Below, one piece after another: positions 32,975-40,817 of a DNA stretch of 64,000 bases (its first letter is position 1; the number at the start of each line of letters is the position of its first letter). The stretch spans positions 1-64,000 of the forward strand of contig PLNT01000023.1 in assembly GCA_003141895.1 (NCBI GenBank), written 5' to 3'. This DNA is from Bacteroidales bacterium. GTDB lineage: Bacteria > Bacteroidota > Bacteroidia > Bacteroidales > VadinHA17. The position numbers were made by a program, and so were the translations under genes. The notes under the pieces are model-generated. The model did no database searches. It saw only the letters and a program-made list of their open reading frames with translations, and had not been told where the DNA came from.

Positions 32975-34624
32975 ATGAATACAACCGATAAAATCAATCT
33001 GACTTTCCCGGGTTTGTTTAACGAAACACTCAGAAAATTTGGAAAGCGTAATGCATATGCATTTGTAGGAGAAGAGCCAAAGACTTACGAATCAGCCAAC
33101 AGGGAGATAAGAGCTTTAATTGCATTCCTGGAAGAAAATGGTATTCGTCCCGGAGATAGAGTAGCAATTCTCAGCTTAAACATGCCAAACTGGGGCATTG
33201 CTTTTTTCTCAATTACTTTTATAGGTGCGGTGGTTGTACCTATACTGCCTGATTTTTCCCCTGTTGAAATTGCAAATATCCTTGAACACTCCGGAACAAA
33301 AGCAATGTTTATTTCAAATTCTCTGTTATCACGCGTAGAGGATTTTAAATCGGATGTTCTGACTTTATCGATATTGATGGAAGATTTTTCTATTTTACCT
33401 CCTGGAAAAGATAGGCCCAAATATGATCCTTCCGTGCTTTCAACAAAAAATTATGTCGTAAACGAGGATGATCTTGCTTCAATAATCTACACATCAGGGA
33501 CGACCGGCCGGTCAAAAGGGGTAATGCTTACCCATAAAAATATTTCTTATAATGCTTTAAAAGGAAGAGTCATTCAATATATTGATGAAAATGACCGTTT
33601 TTTGTCAGTTCTTCCATTATCGCATACATATGAAAATACCCTTGGTTTAATTTTACCAATGCTGTGTGGATCGTGTGTGTATTATCTCAAAAAACCGCCT
33701 ACTCCATCGGTCCTGTTACCTGCATTGGCTGAGATAAGACCGACAATGATGCTGACAGTTCCGCTTATAATTGAAAAAATATATTTTAATAAAATAGTGC
33801 CTACATTCAGAGATAATCTGATTCTAAAGTTTCTGTATAAAATTTCTTTTTTTAGAAAAATACTGAATGAAGCAGCCGGCAAAAAACTCATGAAGACGTT
33901 CGGCGGGGAATTAAAATTTTATGGAATTGGCGGTGCCAAACTCAATAAAACGGTCGAGCGGTTTCTTCGTGAAGCAAAATTCCCTTACGCTGTCGGATAT
34001 GGACTCACCGAAACTGCACCATTGCTGGCAGGGGCAAATCCTCAACAATCTGTATTTGAATCAACAGGCCCTGCAATTGAAGGGATTGAACTGATAATCA
34101 ATAAACCTGACAAAAAAACAGGGGAGGGTGAGATATGGGCAAAAGGTCCGAATATTATGAAAGGATATTATAAAGAACCTGAGATGACCCAGGCGGTTCT
34201 TACTCAGGATGGCTGGTTTAAAACAGGAGATCTTGGTACATTGGATAAAAACAATAATCTTTATATAAAAGGAAGATTAAAAAATATGATCGTGGGTGCC
34301 AGCGGGGAAAACATATATCCTGAAGAGATTGAGTCAATAATTAATAACTTCAGGTTTGTTGTTGAATCACTTGTTGTTCAGCAGAAGGGTAAACTTGTAG
34401 CCCTGGTTCATATAAATATGGAAGAATTCGAAAAGAAATATCAGACTCTTAAGCAGGATATGACCAGGCAGCTGGAAGATAAAGTTGATGATGTGCTTAA
34501 TGAATTACAGGAGTATGTCAATTCACAAGTCAACAAGTTCAGCCAGATTCAAAAAGTTGTTCTGCACCCAGTTCCATTCCAGAAGACTGCAACAATGAAG
34601 ATCAAGAGGTTTCTGTATACATAA
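32975..34624 (+). CDS. AMP-dependent long-chain acyl-CoA synthetase-type ligase
   Basis: 549 residues of the adenylate-forming superfamily. The P-loop IIYTSGTTGRSKGVMLTHKN is followed by the adenylate-binding VGYGLTETAPL, DGWFKTGDLG and the hinge/lysine segment IKGRLKNMIVGASGENIYPEEIE. A near-C-terminal Lys in TATMKIKRFLY is the usual adenylation lysine. It activates fatty acids to acyl-CoA. The chain length of the substrate is not decidable, and a relation to the FadD/FAA class is likely. AGGGG six bases upstream acts as the ribosome binding site. It is convergent with the superoxide dismutase gene. Confidence 0.88.
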   Translation: MNTTDKINLTFPGLFNETLRKFGKRNAYAFVGEEPKTYESANREIRALIAFLEENGIRPGDRVAILSLNMPNWGIAFFSITFIGAVVVPILPDFSPVEIANILEHSGTKAMFISNSLLSRVEDFKSDVLTLSILMEDFSILPPGKDRPKYDPSVLSTKNYVVNEDDLASIIYTSGTTGRSKGVMLTHKNISYNALKGRVIQYIDENDRFLSVLPLSHTYENTLGLILPMLCGSCVYYLKKPPTPSVLLPALAEIRPTMMLTVPLIIEKIYFNKIVPTFRDNLILKFLYKISFFRKILNEAAGKKLMKTFGGELKFYGIGGAKLNKTVERFLREAKFPYAVGYGLTETAPLLAGANPQQSVFESTGPAIEGIELIINKPDKKTGEGEIWAKGPNIMKGYYKEPEMTQAVLTQDGWFKTGDLGTLDKNNNLYIKGRLKNMIVGASGENIYPEEIESIINNFRFVVESLVVQQKGKLVALVHINMEEFEKKYQTLKQDMTRQLEDKVDDVLNELQEYVNSQVNKFSQIQKVVLHPVPFQKTATMKIKRFLYT

Positions 34625-34775
34625 GAAACCCCTCTGCCGCTTCGCGGCATCTCCCCTAACGGGGCGAAAATACTCTTCTTTTTTATTGATATTATCTTCC
34701 GTCCTGGATTTTTTCCCCCCTTGGGGGGAAATTAAAAGGGGGTTCTTGAGAAGAGTGGAAATTAAAAGGGGGGTG
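34625..34775. repeat. Family A paired palindromic repeat with direct repeat
   Basis: The left arm contains TGCCGC-ttc-GCGGCA (34635-34649) and CCCCTAACGGGG. The right part has CCCCCCTTGGGGGG and two 16-bp direct copies of GGAAATTAAAAGGGGG (34727-34742 and 34757-34772). It lies between the convergent acyl-CoA ligase and superoxide dismutase genes. Confidence 0.75.
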
Positions 34776-34784
34776 TATAAACGG

Positions 34785-35513
34785 TCATCCCTTCAATGCC
34801 TGTGTATACCTTTTGTTTACTTCGTCCCAATTCACAACATTCCAGAAAGCCTCAATATAATCAGGCCTTTTATTCTGGTATTTAAGATAATATGCATGTT
34901 CCCAGACATCAAGTGCCAATAAAGGAGTTCCTTTAACCGGTGATAAATCCATGAGTGTATTATCCTGATTTGGTGAACTTGCTATCGCCAGATTCTTATC
35001 TGATCCCAGGTATAACCAGGCCCAACCGCTCCCAAACCTAGTTTTTGCTGCATTTGTGAAGGTTTCCTTGAATTTTTCATTTGATCCAAATGATTTTGTA
35101 ATTGCCTCCGATAATTCATTTGAAGGGCCGGAAGATCCTTTGCCCAGATTCTTCCAGAAGAATAAATGATTATAATAACCTCCGCCATTATTTCTAATAG
35201 CGTCAGTCTGCTTTGACATTGATTTAAATATTTCGCTCAGTGGTTTGCCTTCCAGTGGTGTGCCTTTTATTGCGGCCATGAAATTTGTATAATAAGCACG
35301 ATGGTGTTTATCATAATGAATCTCCATCGTTCTTGCATCAATATAAGGCTCCAGGGCATCATAAGCAAATGGAAGCGGAGGAAATTGCGATGGAAGAACA
35401 CCTTCAATATCAGAAGACTTCCGTTGCTCCTGAACATTACCTAATATTATTGGGCTTACATATGCAGCTGCTGTTATCAACCCAACTGCTTTAAAAAATT
35501 TTCTACGTTCCAT
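34785..35513 (-). CDS. Exported superoxide dismutase (Fe/Mn family, Mn-type signature)
   Basis: 242 residues. The N-terminal about 27 residues, with ERRKFFKAVGLITAAAYVSP, form a twin-arginine-like signal; the catalytic part starts at about residue 42. The metal ligands are H66, H116, D202 and H206 (DVWEHAYYLKY). Residue 183 in SPNQDNTLM is the second-sphere Gln found in Mn enzymes; Fe enzymes usually have Ala there and Gln elsewhere. The protein should destroy superoxide in the periplasm, with Mn or either metal. Cytosolic location is the family norm, so the signal is notable. The upstream gap (35514-35908) is very AT-rich. Confidence 0.9.
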   Translation of the reverse strand: MERRKFFKAVGLITAAAYVSPIILGNVQEQRKSSDIEGVLPSQFPPLPFAYDALEPYIDARTMEIHYDKHHRAYYTNFMAAIKGTPLEGKPLSEIFKSMSKQTDAIRNNGGGYYNHLFFWKNLGKGSSGPSNELSEAITKSFGSNEKFKETFTNAAKTRFGSGWAWLYLGSDKNLAIASSPNQDNTLMDLSPVKGTPLLALDVWEHAYYLKYQNKRPDYIEAFWNVVNWDEVNKRYTQALKG

Positions 35514-35820
35514 AGTTAAAGTTTTTTATTCTTTAACATTTCCCCTCTTCATTTGTTCATATTAAGTGATACAAAATAGAGCAACAATGCTCGATTATTA
35601 TCTTGGAGTATCCCGGCGTGAGAAAATTAAAAAGGAAGAAAACAGGTAAAATATATTTAAATTTATCAACGGGAGAATTTATTCGTATTCGAGTAAATTA
35701 TATAGTATTTAATACTAAATCGACAGAAATATGTCAACTCTCCCCTTCAAAAATCTACAAAATTCAAAAATATAAAATTGCTTTCTAAATATCTGAACCC
35801 CGCGACATTTTATTTTTAAC

Positions 35821-35885
35821 TACCTGATCATTAAACAAAATGTATCCTATATGTTAAAATTACCTGACAATAAACAACAAATATT
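35821..35885. repeat. Imperfect direct repeat upstream of the lipoprotein promoter
   Basis: Two similar 25-bp stretches start at 35821 and 35861, 40 bp apart: TACCTGATCATTAAACAAAA and TACCTGACAATAAACAACAA. They precede the -7 box at 35909. The spacing of about four helical turns would suit a regulator binding one DNA face. Otherwise the region 35514-35973 is AT-rich with no convincing gene. Confidence 0.45.
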
Positions 35886-35908
35886 TACGATATTAGATTC
35901 TCTCTTTA

Positions 35909-35916
35909 TATCTTTG
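35909..35916 (+). promoter_or_regulatory. TAnnTTTG -7 box for the lipoprotein gene
   Basis: TATCTTTG, an exact match. The predicted leader to the ATG at 35974 is about 50 bases. Confidence 0.55.
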
Positions 35917-35973
35917 TATAATTCACAATTTGTTTAGGTCGTTGTCAACTTGTTTTATAATAACAATCAAACT

Positions 35974-36786
35974 ATGAAAAAGATTTTATTCCCGGCACTA
36001 TTTTTCATTTTTTCATCGATTTTATTTACAAACTGCAAAAAAGATAAAGGCGATCCTCCTACGTTGCCACCGGCTGAGTCAATGACAATTGATTTCAGTA
36101 ACTTTTCATCTGCAGGGAAATCGCTTGAGCTATTGCCCGATCAGAAAGGTACATTAAGCAGTAACTGGGAATTTGCAGCTACAGTTGCCTTAATATGGAA
36201 AGGAATTATAACAACTAGACTGGCTTTGCCGATAACAGTTTTCAAGGTAGCTGTTGAACAGACTCCGGTATTTGTTTCAGGGAAAACCTGGCAATGGAGT
36301 TATAATGCCACATATCTGAACGTTACATATAAGGCAAAACTGACAGGTCTTATCGAAACAAATGATGTTCAGTGGAAAATGTATGTTTCACAGGATGGGA
36401 CGAACGGATTCACTGACTTCCTGTGGATCGAGGGAACATCCAAGATTGATGGAACTGGTGGACAATGGACTATTTACGAGAATCCTCAGTCAACAGTTGC
36501 ATTCCTGCAGATTGACTGGGCAAAAACAACTAATGTTGTTGGGAATATCAAATACACTTATTTAAAACCAGACTCATTTAAAGACAGTTATATACAGTAT
36601 GGCTTAACATCGAATGATCTTAATGCATTTTACACAATACATTACTATAACGGGACCAAATTTTCAGATGTTAATGTTGAATGGAATACCACCACAAAAA
36701 TTGGTCATGTGAAATCAGTTGATTACATGCCAGATGGTAATTGGTATTGCTGGGATTCAAATAAAGTTAATGTAGTTTGTCCATAG
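35974..36786 (+). CDS. Hypothetical lipoprotein
   Basis: 270 residues. The signal MKKILFPALFFIFSSILFTN ends at the lipobox Cys (C21), followed by KKDKGDPP, so the protein is probably attached to a membrane facing the periplasm or outside. The rest is rich in Trp, Tyr and Thr with alternating short strands, suggesting a beta-sandwich or lipocalin-like fold. I recognise no family. The frame opens eight codons earlier, but the lipoprotein signal fixes the start. It has its own promoter, an unusual direct repeat upstream and a strong terminator downstream, so it is an independent unit. Confidence 0.75.
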   Translation: MKKILFPALFFIFSSILFTNCKKDKGDPPTLPPAESMTIDFSNFSSAGKSLELLPDQKGTLSSNWEFAATVALIWKGIITTRLALPITVFKVAVEQTPVFVSGKTWQWSYNATYLNVTYKAKLTGLIETNDVQWKMYVSQDGTNGFTDFLWIEGTSKIDGTGGQWTIYENPQSTVAFLQIDWAKTTNVVGNIKYTYLKPDSFKDSYIQYGLTSNDLNAFYTIHYYNGTKFSDVNVEWNTTTKIGHVKSVDYMPDGNWYCWDSNKVNVVCP

Positions 36787-36810
36787 AGATAAATCAGAAC
36801 ATTTAAGAAA

Positions 36811-36840
36811 ATCCCGGAAAAATCCGGGATTTTTTGTTTT
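36811..36840 (+). terminator. Intrinsic terminator of the lipoprotein gene
   Basis: Perfect 8-bp stem ATCCCGGA / TCCGGGAT with an AAAA loop, followed by TTTTTGTTTT. It lies 24 bases past the stop codon. Confidence 0.85.
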
Positions 36841-36863
36841 AAAGGAAGTCCTCTCCCAATCTC

Positions 36864-36903
36864 GTCATGATTCCGGAGATCCTTCGCTATCGCTCAGGAT
36901 GAC
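36864..36903. repeat. Imperfect hairpin (GTCAT ... ATGAC)
   Basis: GTCAT at 36864 pairs with ATGAC ending at 36903, and ATCCT with AGGAT inside around TCGCTATCGCTC. It is the first of three consecutive hairpins in the gap 36841-37108. Confidence 0.5.
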
Positions 36904-36924
36904 AAGACATTTGCTGTAGTAAGA

Positions 36925-36974
36925 GAAGGGCAGAGTTGGCGAAATTGCTGAGCAAATCGCCAACTCTGCCCTTC
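36925..36974. repeat. Long palindrome, 18-bp perfect arms
   Basis: The arms GAAGGGCAGAGTTGGCGA and its exact complement flank a 14-base centre that contains the small palindrome TTGCT-g-AGCAA. A T-tract is absent, so it is not an ordinary terminator. Confidence 0.75.
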
Positions 36975-36996
36975 CATTATCCTGATTATAACTGTC

Positions 36997-37036
36997 ATTA
37001 CTCATGTATCCGCCTTTCGGCGGATACATGAGTAAT
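36997..37036. repeat. Long palindrome, 18-bp perfect arms
   Basis: The arms ATTACTCATGTATCCGCC and the exact complement enclose a TTTC loop. It lies about 70 bp upstream of the creD-operon operator and is different in sequence from the preceding hairpin. Confidence 0.8.
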
Positions 37037-37108
37037 CTCCACGAGTTAAAGCGATTTGTTTAAGAAAAAGTGAATAAATAATATTTTATTATCTGGAAAA
37101 TTATGTTT

Positions 37109-37127
37109 TACTTTGTATTTCAAAGTA
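37109..37127. promoter_or_regulatory. Operator-like palindrome O1 (TACTTTGTATTTCAAAGTA)
   Basis: Perfect 7-bp arms TACTTTG / CAAAGTA around TATTT, followed by CTTTTAA. The same element with one changed spacer base lies upstream of creD. TACTTTG is close to a -7 box, so a bound repressor would cover the promoter. The likely binder is the winged-helix protein encoded at 37735. Confidence 0.65.
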
Positions 37128-37144
37128 CTTTTAAGTTAGCCGAA

Positions 37145-37738
37145 ATGGAAACAAGAACAGATTATTCTGAGGATATAAAAACGATCAAAAGAATTATGGA
37201 GGAATCTTCCAGATTTCTGTCGTTGAGTGGATTATCAGGGATCTTTGCAGGTATTCTCGCATTTACAGGAGGATTTGCCGCCCATTTTCTGATCCTACAG
37301 AACCAGGATGTCTCCGTCCTGAAATACGAAGTAGTGTCGGATGCCCTGATCGTGCTTGTACTCGCTCTTGCCGGCTCATTTTATTTTTCGATCAGAAAAG
37401 CAAGAAGAAAAGAACAGAAGGTATGGACACCTGTATCGCGCAGGCTGCTCCTGAATCTGTTTATTCCTCTCATTTCAGGAGGGTTTTTTATTCTCATCCT
37501 TTATATTGAAAACCAATGGCAGCTTATTGTCCCGGCTATGTTGATTTTTTACGGACTCTCTCTTGTGAGTGCCGGGAAGTTTACATATAGCGAGATCTTT
37601 TATCTTGGTCTGGCAGAGTTGATAACAGGATTTCTGGCAGCTATTTTTCAGGAATCATATATTCTATTCTGGGTTCTTGGCTTTGGTTTTCTTCATATCG
37701 TTTACGGTCTTATAATGTACAGAAAATATCAAGGATGA
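37145..37738 (+). CDS. Hypothetical five- to six-helix membrane protein of the creD operon
   Basis: 197 residues starting METRTDYSEDIKTIKRIMEESSRFLSLSGLSG. A soluble helical N-terminus (about 1-28) precedes paired hydrophobic segments near 30-55, 62-82, 105-125, 130-148 and 155-190. The frame opens at an ATG at 37103, but that codon precedes the operator/promoter palindrome and cannot be transcribed from it, so the ATG at 37145 is the start. It overlaps the regulator gene by four bases (ATGA). I recognise no named domain. Its position suggests a role with the regulator in CreD control. Confidence 0.72.
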   Translation: METRTDYSEDIKTIKRIMEESSRFLSLSGLSGIFAGILAFTGGFAAHFLILQNQDVSVLKYEVVSDALIVLVLALAGSFYFSIRKARRKEQKVWTPVSRRLLLNLFIPLISGGFFILILYIENQWQLIVPAMLIFYGLSLVSAGKFTYSEIFYLGLAELITGFLAAIFQESYILFWVLGFGFLHIVYGLIMYRKYQG

Positions 37739-38028
37739 AAACCGATATATCAGGCTTAAATAAATTGTTTGAGAACAGAGTGAGACTGGGAGTTATGTCT
37801 ATTCTGATAGTAAATAATTCATGTGATTTCAACGACCTGAAGGAATCTCTGGGTGTTACCGACGGTAATCTGGCAAGTCATCTGAAAGCCCTTGAAGAAA
37901 ATAATGTGATAATGGTTAATAAACAGTTTATCGGAAGAAAACCAAATACCAGTTATTCAATTACCGAAAGCGGATCTCTTCTATTCCGTAGTCATATTAA
38001 TGCTCTCGAAAATCTTATTAATTCATGA
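37735..38028 (+). CDS. Winged-helix transcriptional regulator
   Basis: 97 residues of the small MarR/ArsR-like winged-helix type (HTH_27). The recognition region is DFNDLKESLGVTDGNLASHLKALEENNVI, and the wing is KQFIGRKPNTSYSITESG. It has no sensor domain, so activity may be governed by the co-translated membrane protein upstream. The 19-bp palindromes at 37109 and 38046, on either side of this gene, are the natural candidate operators, giving autorepression and control of creD. Confidence 0.88.
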   Translation: MKTDISGLNKLFENRVRLGVMSILIVNNSCDFNDLKESLGVTDGNLASHLKALEENNVIMVNKQFIGRKPNTSYSITESGSLLFRSHINALENLINS

Positions 38029-38045
38029 TAATTTTTTTACTCATC

Positions 38046-38064
38046 TACTTTGCATTTCAAAGTA
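38046..38064. promoter_or_regulatory. Operator-like palindrome O2 (TACTTTGCATTTCAAAGTA)
   Basis: Identical to O1 except for one spacer base, including the following CTTTTAA. It lies 22 bases before the creD ATG. Confidence 0.65.
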
Positions 38065-38086
38065 CTTTTAACTAATATTTATTGCT

Positions 38087-39409
38087 ATGAAAATTGAAAT
38101 TGATGAAAACAAAAAATGGCAACATTCTTTAACAATAAAGATGGTGCTGCTTGCATTCTTTGGGCTATTCTTGTTAATCCCGCTTGAGATGATCAAACTA
38201 ATTATTAAGGAAAGACAAAAAACATCCGAAGATGTCAAAAAGGAAATTGCATTTCAATGGGCTGGTCAGCAAAGTATTACCGGACCAGTACTGAATATTC
38301 CTGTTCGAATGTTTCCATCTAAAAAAGATGCTGAGCCTTACATTTCAGTTTTTCATATTATGCCCGAAACGCTTAAAGTCAGAGGAGAAATACAAACTGA
38401 AAAAAGGCACAGGAGTATCTATCAGGCTGTTGTGTATACCGCTGATATTAATATTTCAGGGAATTTTGTCATTCCGGAACTAAATAAAGATGAAAAAAGC
38501 GAAATACTCTGGAAAGATGCCTATTATACTGCCGGAATAAGTGATAACCGGGGATTAAAAGGAAAGATTTGGCTAAAAACGGATTCAGAAAATCTGGAGG
38601 CTATTCCGGGATTGAAAGATCCCGATCTTTTCCGCTCAGGTATTAGTTTTCCAGCTAACCTTTCAGCAAAACGGGATAGTATTTCCTTTTCTATGCATTT
38701 CAATGTATCAGGATCGGAAGGCCTGAGTTTTACGCCTATTGGAAAATCCACCGAGATAAATCTACTTTCCAAATGGAATTCACCAGGTTTCACAGGGAAT
38801 TTCCTGCCCTTGGAAAGAAAGGTAAATGAATCCGGTTTCGAAGCAAAATGGCTAATAACCAATCTCAACCGGAACTTCCCTCAGGTATGGGCTGGCAGTG
38901 CATTTAATCCGGCCAACGATTCATTTGGTGTAGACTTTATTCTCCCGGTTGATCACTATCAGAAATCGTTAAGAAGTGCAAAATATGGTATTTTGTTTAT
39001 TGCCCTGACTTTTCTTGCACTGATCTTTGCGGAAATGGCCGCAAAAGAAAGAATCCATGTTTTCCAATGTCTTCTTGTGTCCCTTGGCCTCGTTTTGTTC
39101 TTTTCTCTACTTAATGCTTTGAGTGAATATACCGGTTTTAATCTGGCATATCTGATTTCTGCCTCTGCAACAATTATTCTGATTTCCTACTTCCTCCGTA
39201 ATATCTTTAAAAAGGGTCTTACAGTTCTTTTAATTTCAGGGTTGCTTGTTTTTCTTTACTCATTTATATTTATATTATTGACACTCAATGATTACGCTTA
39301 CCTTGCCGGTAATATAGGCTTATTTGTATTACTTGCTGTAACTATGAAAATGTCAGTCAGGCTCGAGCTCTTTAAAAGCCAGAAAGAGATTGAGAATACA
39401 GTCCATTAG
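38087..39409 (+). CDS. creD: Cell envelope integrity protein CreD
   Basis: 440-residue inner-membrane protein. One N-terminal helix (about 17-40) comes first, followed by a large periplasmic domain (about 45-300) that opens with the typical QQSITGPVLNIPV. A C-terminal cluster of about five helices follows from about 303, with MAAKERIHVFQCLLVSLGLVLFFSLL and NIGLFVLLAVTMKMSVR as family landmarks. In Enterobacteria creD belongs to the CreBC regulon and affects envelope stability and beta-lactam or colicin tolerance; here control seems to be by a local winged-helix protein instead. Confidence 0.92.
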   Translation: MKIEIDENKKWQHSLTIKMVLLAFFGLFLLIPLEMIKLIIKERQKTSEDVKKEIAFQWAGQQSITGPVLNIPVRMFPSKKDAEPYISVFHIMPETLKVRGEIQTEKRHRSIYQAVVYTADINISGNFVIPELNKDEKSEILWKDAYYTAGISDNRGLKGKIWLKTDSENLEAIPGLKDPDLFRSGISFPANLSAKRDSISFSMHFNVSGSEGLSFTPIGKSTEINLLSKWNSPGFTGNFLPLERKVNESGFEAKWLITNLNRNFPQVWAGSAFNPANDSFGVDFILPVDHYQKSLRSAKYGILFIALTFLALIFAEMAAKERIHVFQCLLVSLGLVLFFSLLNALSEYTGFNLAYLISASATIILISYFLRNIFKKGLTVLLISGLLVFLYSFIFILLTLNDYAYLAGNIGLFVLLAVTMKMSVRLELFKSQKEIENTVH

Positions 39410-39442
39410 TTATTTATCCCCTATTTCATTAAAATCTCTCCC

Positions 39443-39480
39443 GCGCAGCATCAACTCAAGTTTTTGCTGCGCTTCTTTTA
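39443..39480 (+). terminator. Putative intrinsic terminator after creD
   Basis: Stem GCGCAGCA (39443-39450) with TGCTGCGC (39465-39472), inner ACT/AGT pairing, then TTCTTTTA. It lies 33 bases past the creD stop codon. Confidence 0.65.
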
Positions 39481-39545
39481 TCCCATGAAATTGTTGTCTT
39501 CTTTTTTTTTACTATTTTGCGCTCCTTAATTTTAAAAACCCAGGA

Positions 39546-40154
39546 ATGTCATCAGGGAAAAAAGCTGTTTTACTTATTATTTTGATCCTTATTATTGATC
39601 AATTTCTCAAAATATGGGTTAAAACTCACATGGCGTTAGGACAAGAAATTCAACTATTTGGAAATTGGGGGATACTTCATTTTATCGAGAATAACGGAAT
39701 GGCATTCGGTATGGAAATGGGTGGAAAACCAGGAAAGCTTATCCTGAGCGTCTTCAGGGTTGTCGCAATTTTCGGAATAGGCTGGTTCCTCGCCTCCCTT
39801 ATAAAAAGAAAGGCAAATATGGGGTTAATTCTTGCAGTCAGTGCGATAATGGCAGGTGCTATAGGGAATATTATTGATAGTGCTTTTTACGGGATGATCT
39901 TCAGTGAAAGTTACAACCAGCATGCAATCCTTTTTCCTCCCGGCGGAGGTTATTCATCTTTCCTTCATGGCAGAGTAGTCGACATGTTCTATTTCCCGAT
40001 AATTAACACTCACTGGCCGCAATGGTCACCATTCCGGCCAGGCGAATCACTCGTATTTTTCAGACCTGTTTTTAATATTGCCGACTCTTCGATAACCTGT
40101 GGAGTAATCTCAATTGTTTTATTTCAGAAGAGGATGTTCAGAAACCTCACCTAG
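39546..40154 (+). CDS. lspA: Lipoprotein signal peptidase
   Basis: 202 residues, an integral membrane aspartyl protease that cleaves diacylated prolipoproteins before the lipobox Cys. Four helices are visible. The catalytic Asp pair lies in AIGNIIDSAFYG and VFNIADSSI, and the conserved NNGMAFGM (usually NxGAAFS) is near residue 55. A roughly 30-residue insertion between the Asp motifs (SESYNQHAILFPPGGGYSSFLHGRVVDMFYFP region) is common in Bacteroidota enzymes. It serves the several lipoproteins predicted in this window. It stands alone. Confidence 0.93.
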   Translation: MSSGKKAVLLIILILIIDQFLKIWVKTHMALGQEIQLFGNWGILHFIENNGMAFGMEMGGKPGKLILSVFRVVAIFGIGWFLASLIKRKANMGLILAVSAIMAGAIGNIIDSAFYGMIFSESYNQHAILFPPGGGYSSFLHGRVVDMFYFPIINTHWPQWSPFRPGESLVFFRPVFNIADSSITCGVISIVLFQKRMFRNLT

Positions 40155-40250
40155 AAGCACAGGGCACAGAGTTCAGGGTAAGTAATGACTTTTATCTGCG
40201 TAAATCAGAGAACTTTTCTGCTGAAATAATTAGGAAAATCTTGACTATTT

Positions 40251-40325
40251 ACCCCCTTTCATTTACCCCCAGGGGGGAAAGGTTTTGATTCTCCTTCCCC
40301 CGTGGGGGAAGGTTGGGAAGGGGGT
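40251..40325. repeat. Family A palindromic repeat
   Basis: Three C/G blocks: CCCCCTTTC, then CCCCCAGGGGGG, then the perfect palindrome CCTTCCCCCGTGGGGGAAGG (40293-40312), then GGGAAGGGGGT. It lies between the convergent lspA and ArsR genes. The other part of this gap (40155-40250) has no recognisable element. Confidence 0.7.
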
Positions 40326-40367
40326 GAATTGCTTATAGAAAGCAAAATTGTTTAACTCATTTACTAA

Positions 40368-40664
40368 TTACTGACAGCAACTACTGACACAATTCAAAAT
40401 TGTTTTCAGGTTTTCATGCTTCAGGTAATACCACGTGTTTTTCCCTTCCCTTTTTGAAGCCAGAACTCCTTTGTCCTTTAGAATGCCAAGATGATGAGAA
40501 GCAGTTGATTGCTCTATCCCCAGTTGCCGGTGTATTTCAGTGACTGTTCTTTTTTTCCCATCTTCAAGACATCCTACAATTGTTATTCTTACAGGATGAG
40601 CAATAGCTTTTAGCATTCCTGCTGCTTTTTCAAGACTTTCCGGATTTAGATCTTTAAATTCCAT
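40368..40664 (-). CDS. ArsR family winged-helix regulator
   Basis: 98 residues. The winged helix carries LKAIAHPVRITIVGCLEDG and the recognition helix in IHRQLGIEQSTASHHLGILKDKGVL. There is no ELCVCD metal box in the recognition helix. The C-terminus ends CVSSCCQ, a Cys cluster that could bind thiophilic metal or sense redox state, but this is inference. No transporter or reductase gene is adjacent, so its regulon is unknown. A -7 box on the minus strand (40685-40692) provides a leader of about 15 bases. Confidence 0.9.
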   Translation of the reverse strand: MEFKDLNPESLEKAAGMLKAIAHPVRITIVGCLEDGKKRTVTEIHRQLGIEQSTASHHLGILKDKGVLASKREGKNTWYYLKHENLKTILNCVSSCCQ

Positions 40665-40684
40665 CCTTAAATTTTTTCTTTTCG

Positions 40685-40692
40685 CAAATATA
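40685..40692 (-). promoter_or_regulatory. TAnnTTTG -7 box for the ArsR gene
   Basis: The minus strand reads TATATTTG. It is embedded in an AT-rich stretch (ATATATAAATATGTTGATAT) typical of ArsR operators, so autorepression is possible. Confidence 0.45.
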
Positions 40693-40793
40693 TATAAATA
40701 TGTTGATATGATGAAAATCGCTCATAGTCAGGATAAAGTTTCATTCGGTAAAAGAACTGCGTTTAAAAAATGATCTGGAGTTGCTGATTTTAT

Positions 40794-40801
40794 TATATTT
40801 G
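40794..40801 (+). promoter_or_regulatory. TAnnTTTG -7 box for the polyprenyl synthase gene
   Basis: TATATTTG, 16 bases before the ATG at 40818. Confidence 0.45.
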
Positions 40802-40817
40802 ACTGAAATAAAATTTT

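Noticed and set aside
35603-35788. 61-codon frame in the gap between the superoxide dismutase and lipoprotein genes
   Set aside because: It starts with TTG, has AT-biased composition like the surrounding gap, no ribosome binding site and no recognisable domain. It looks like chance.
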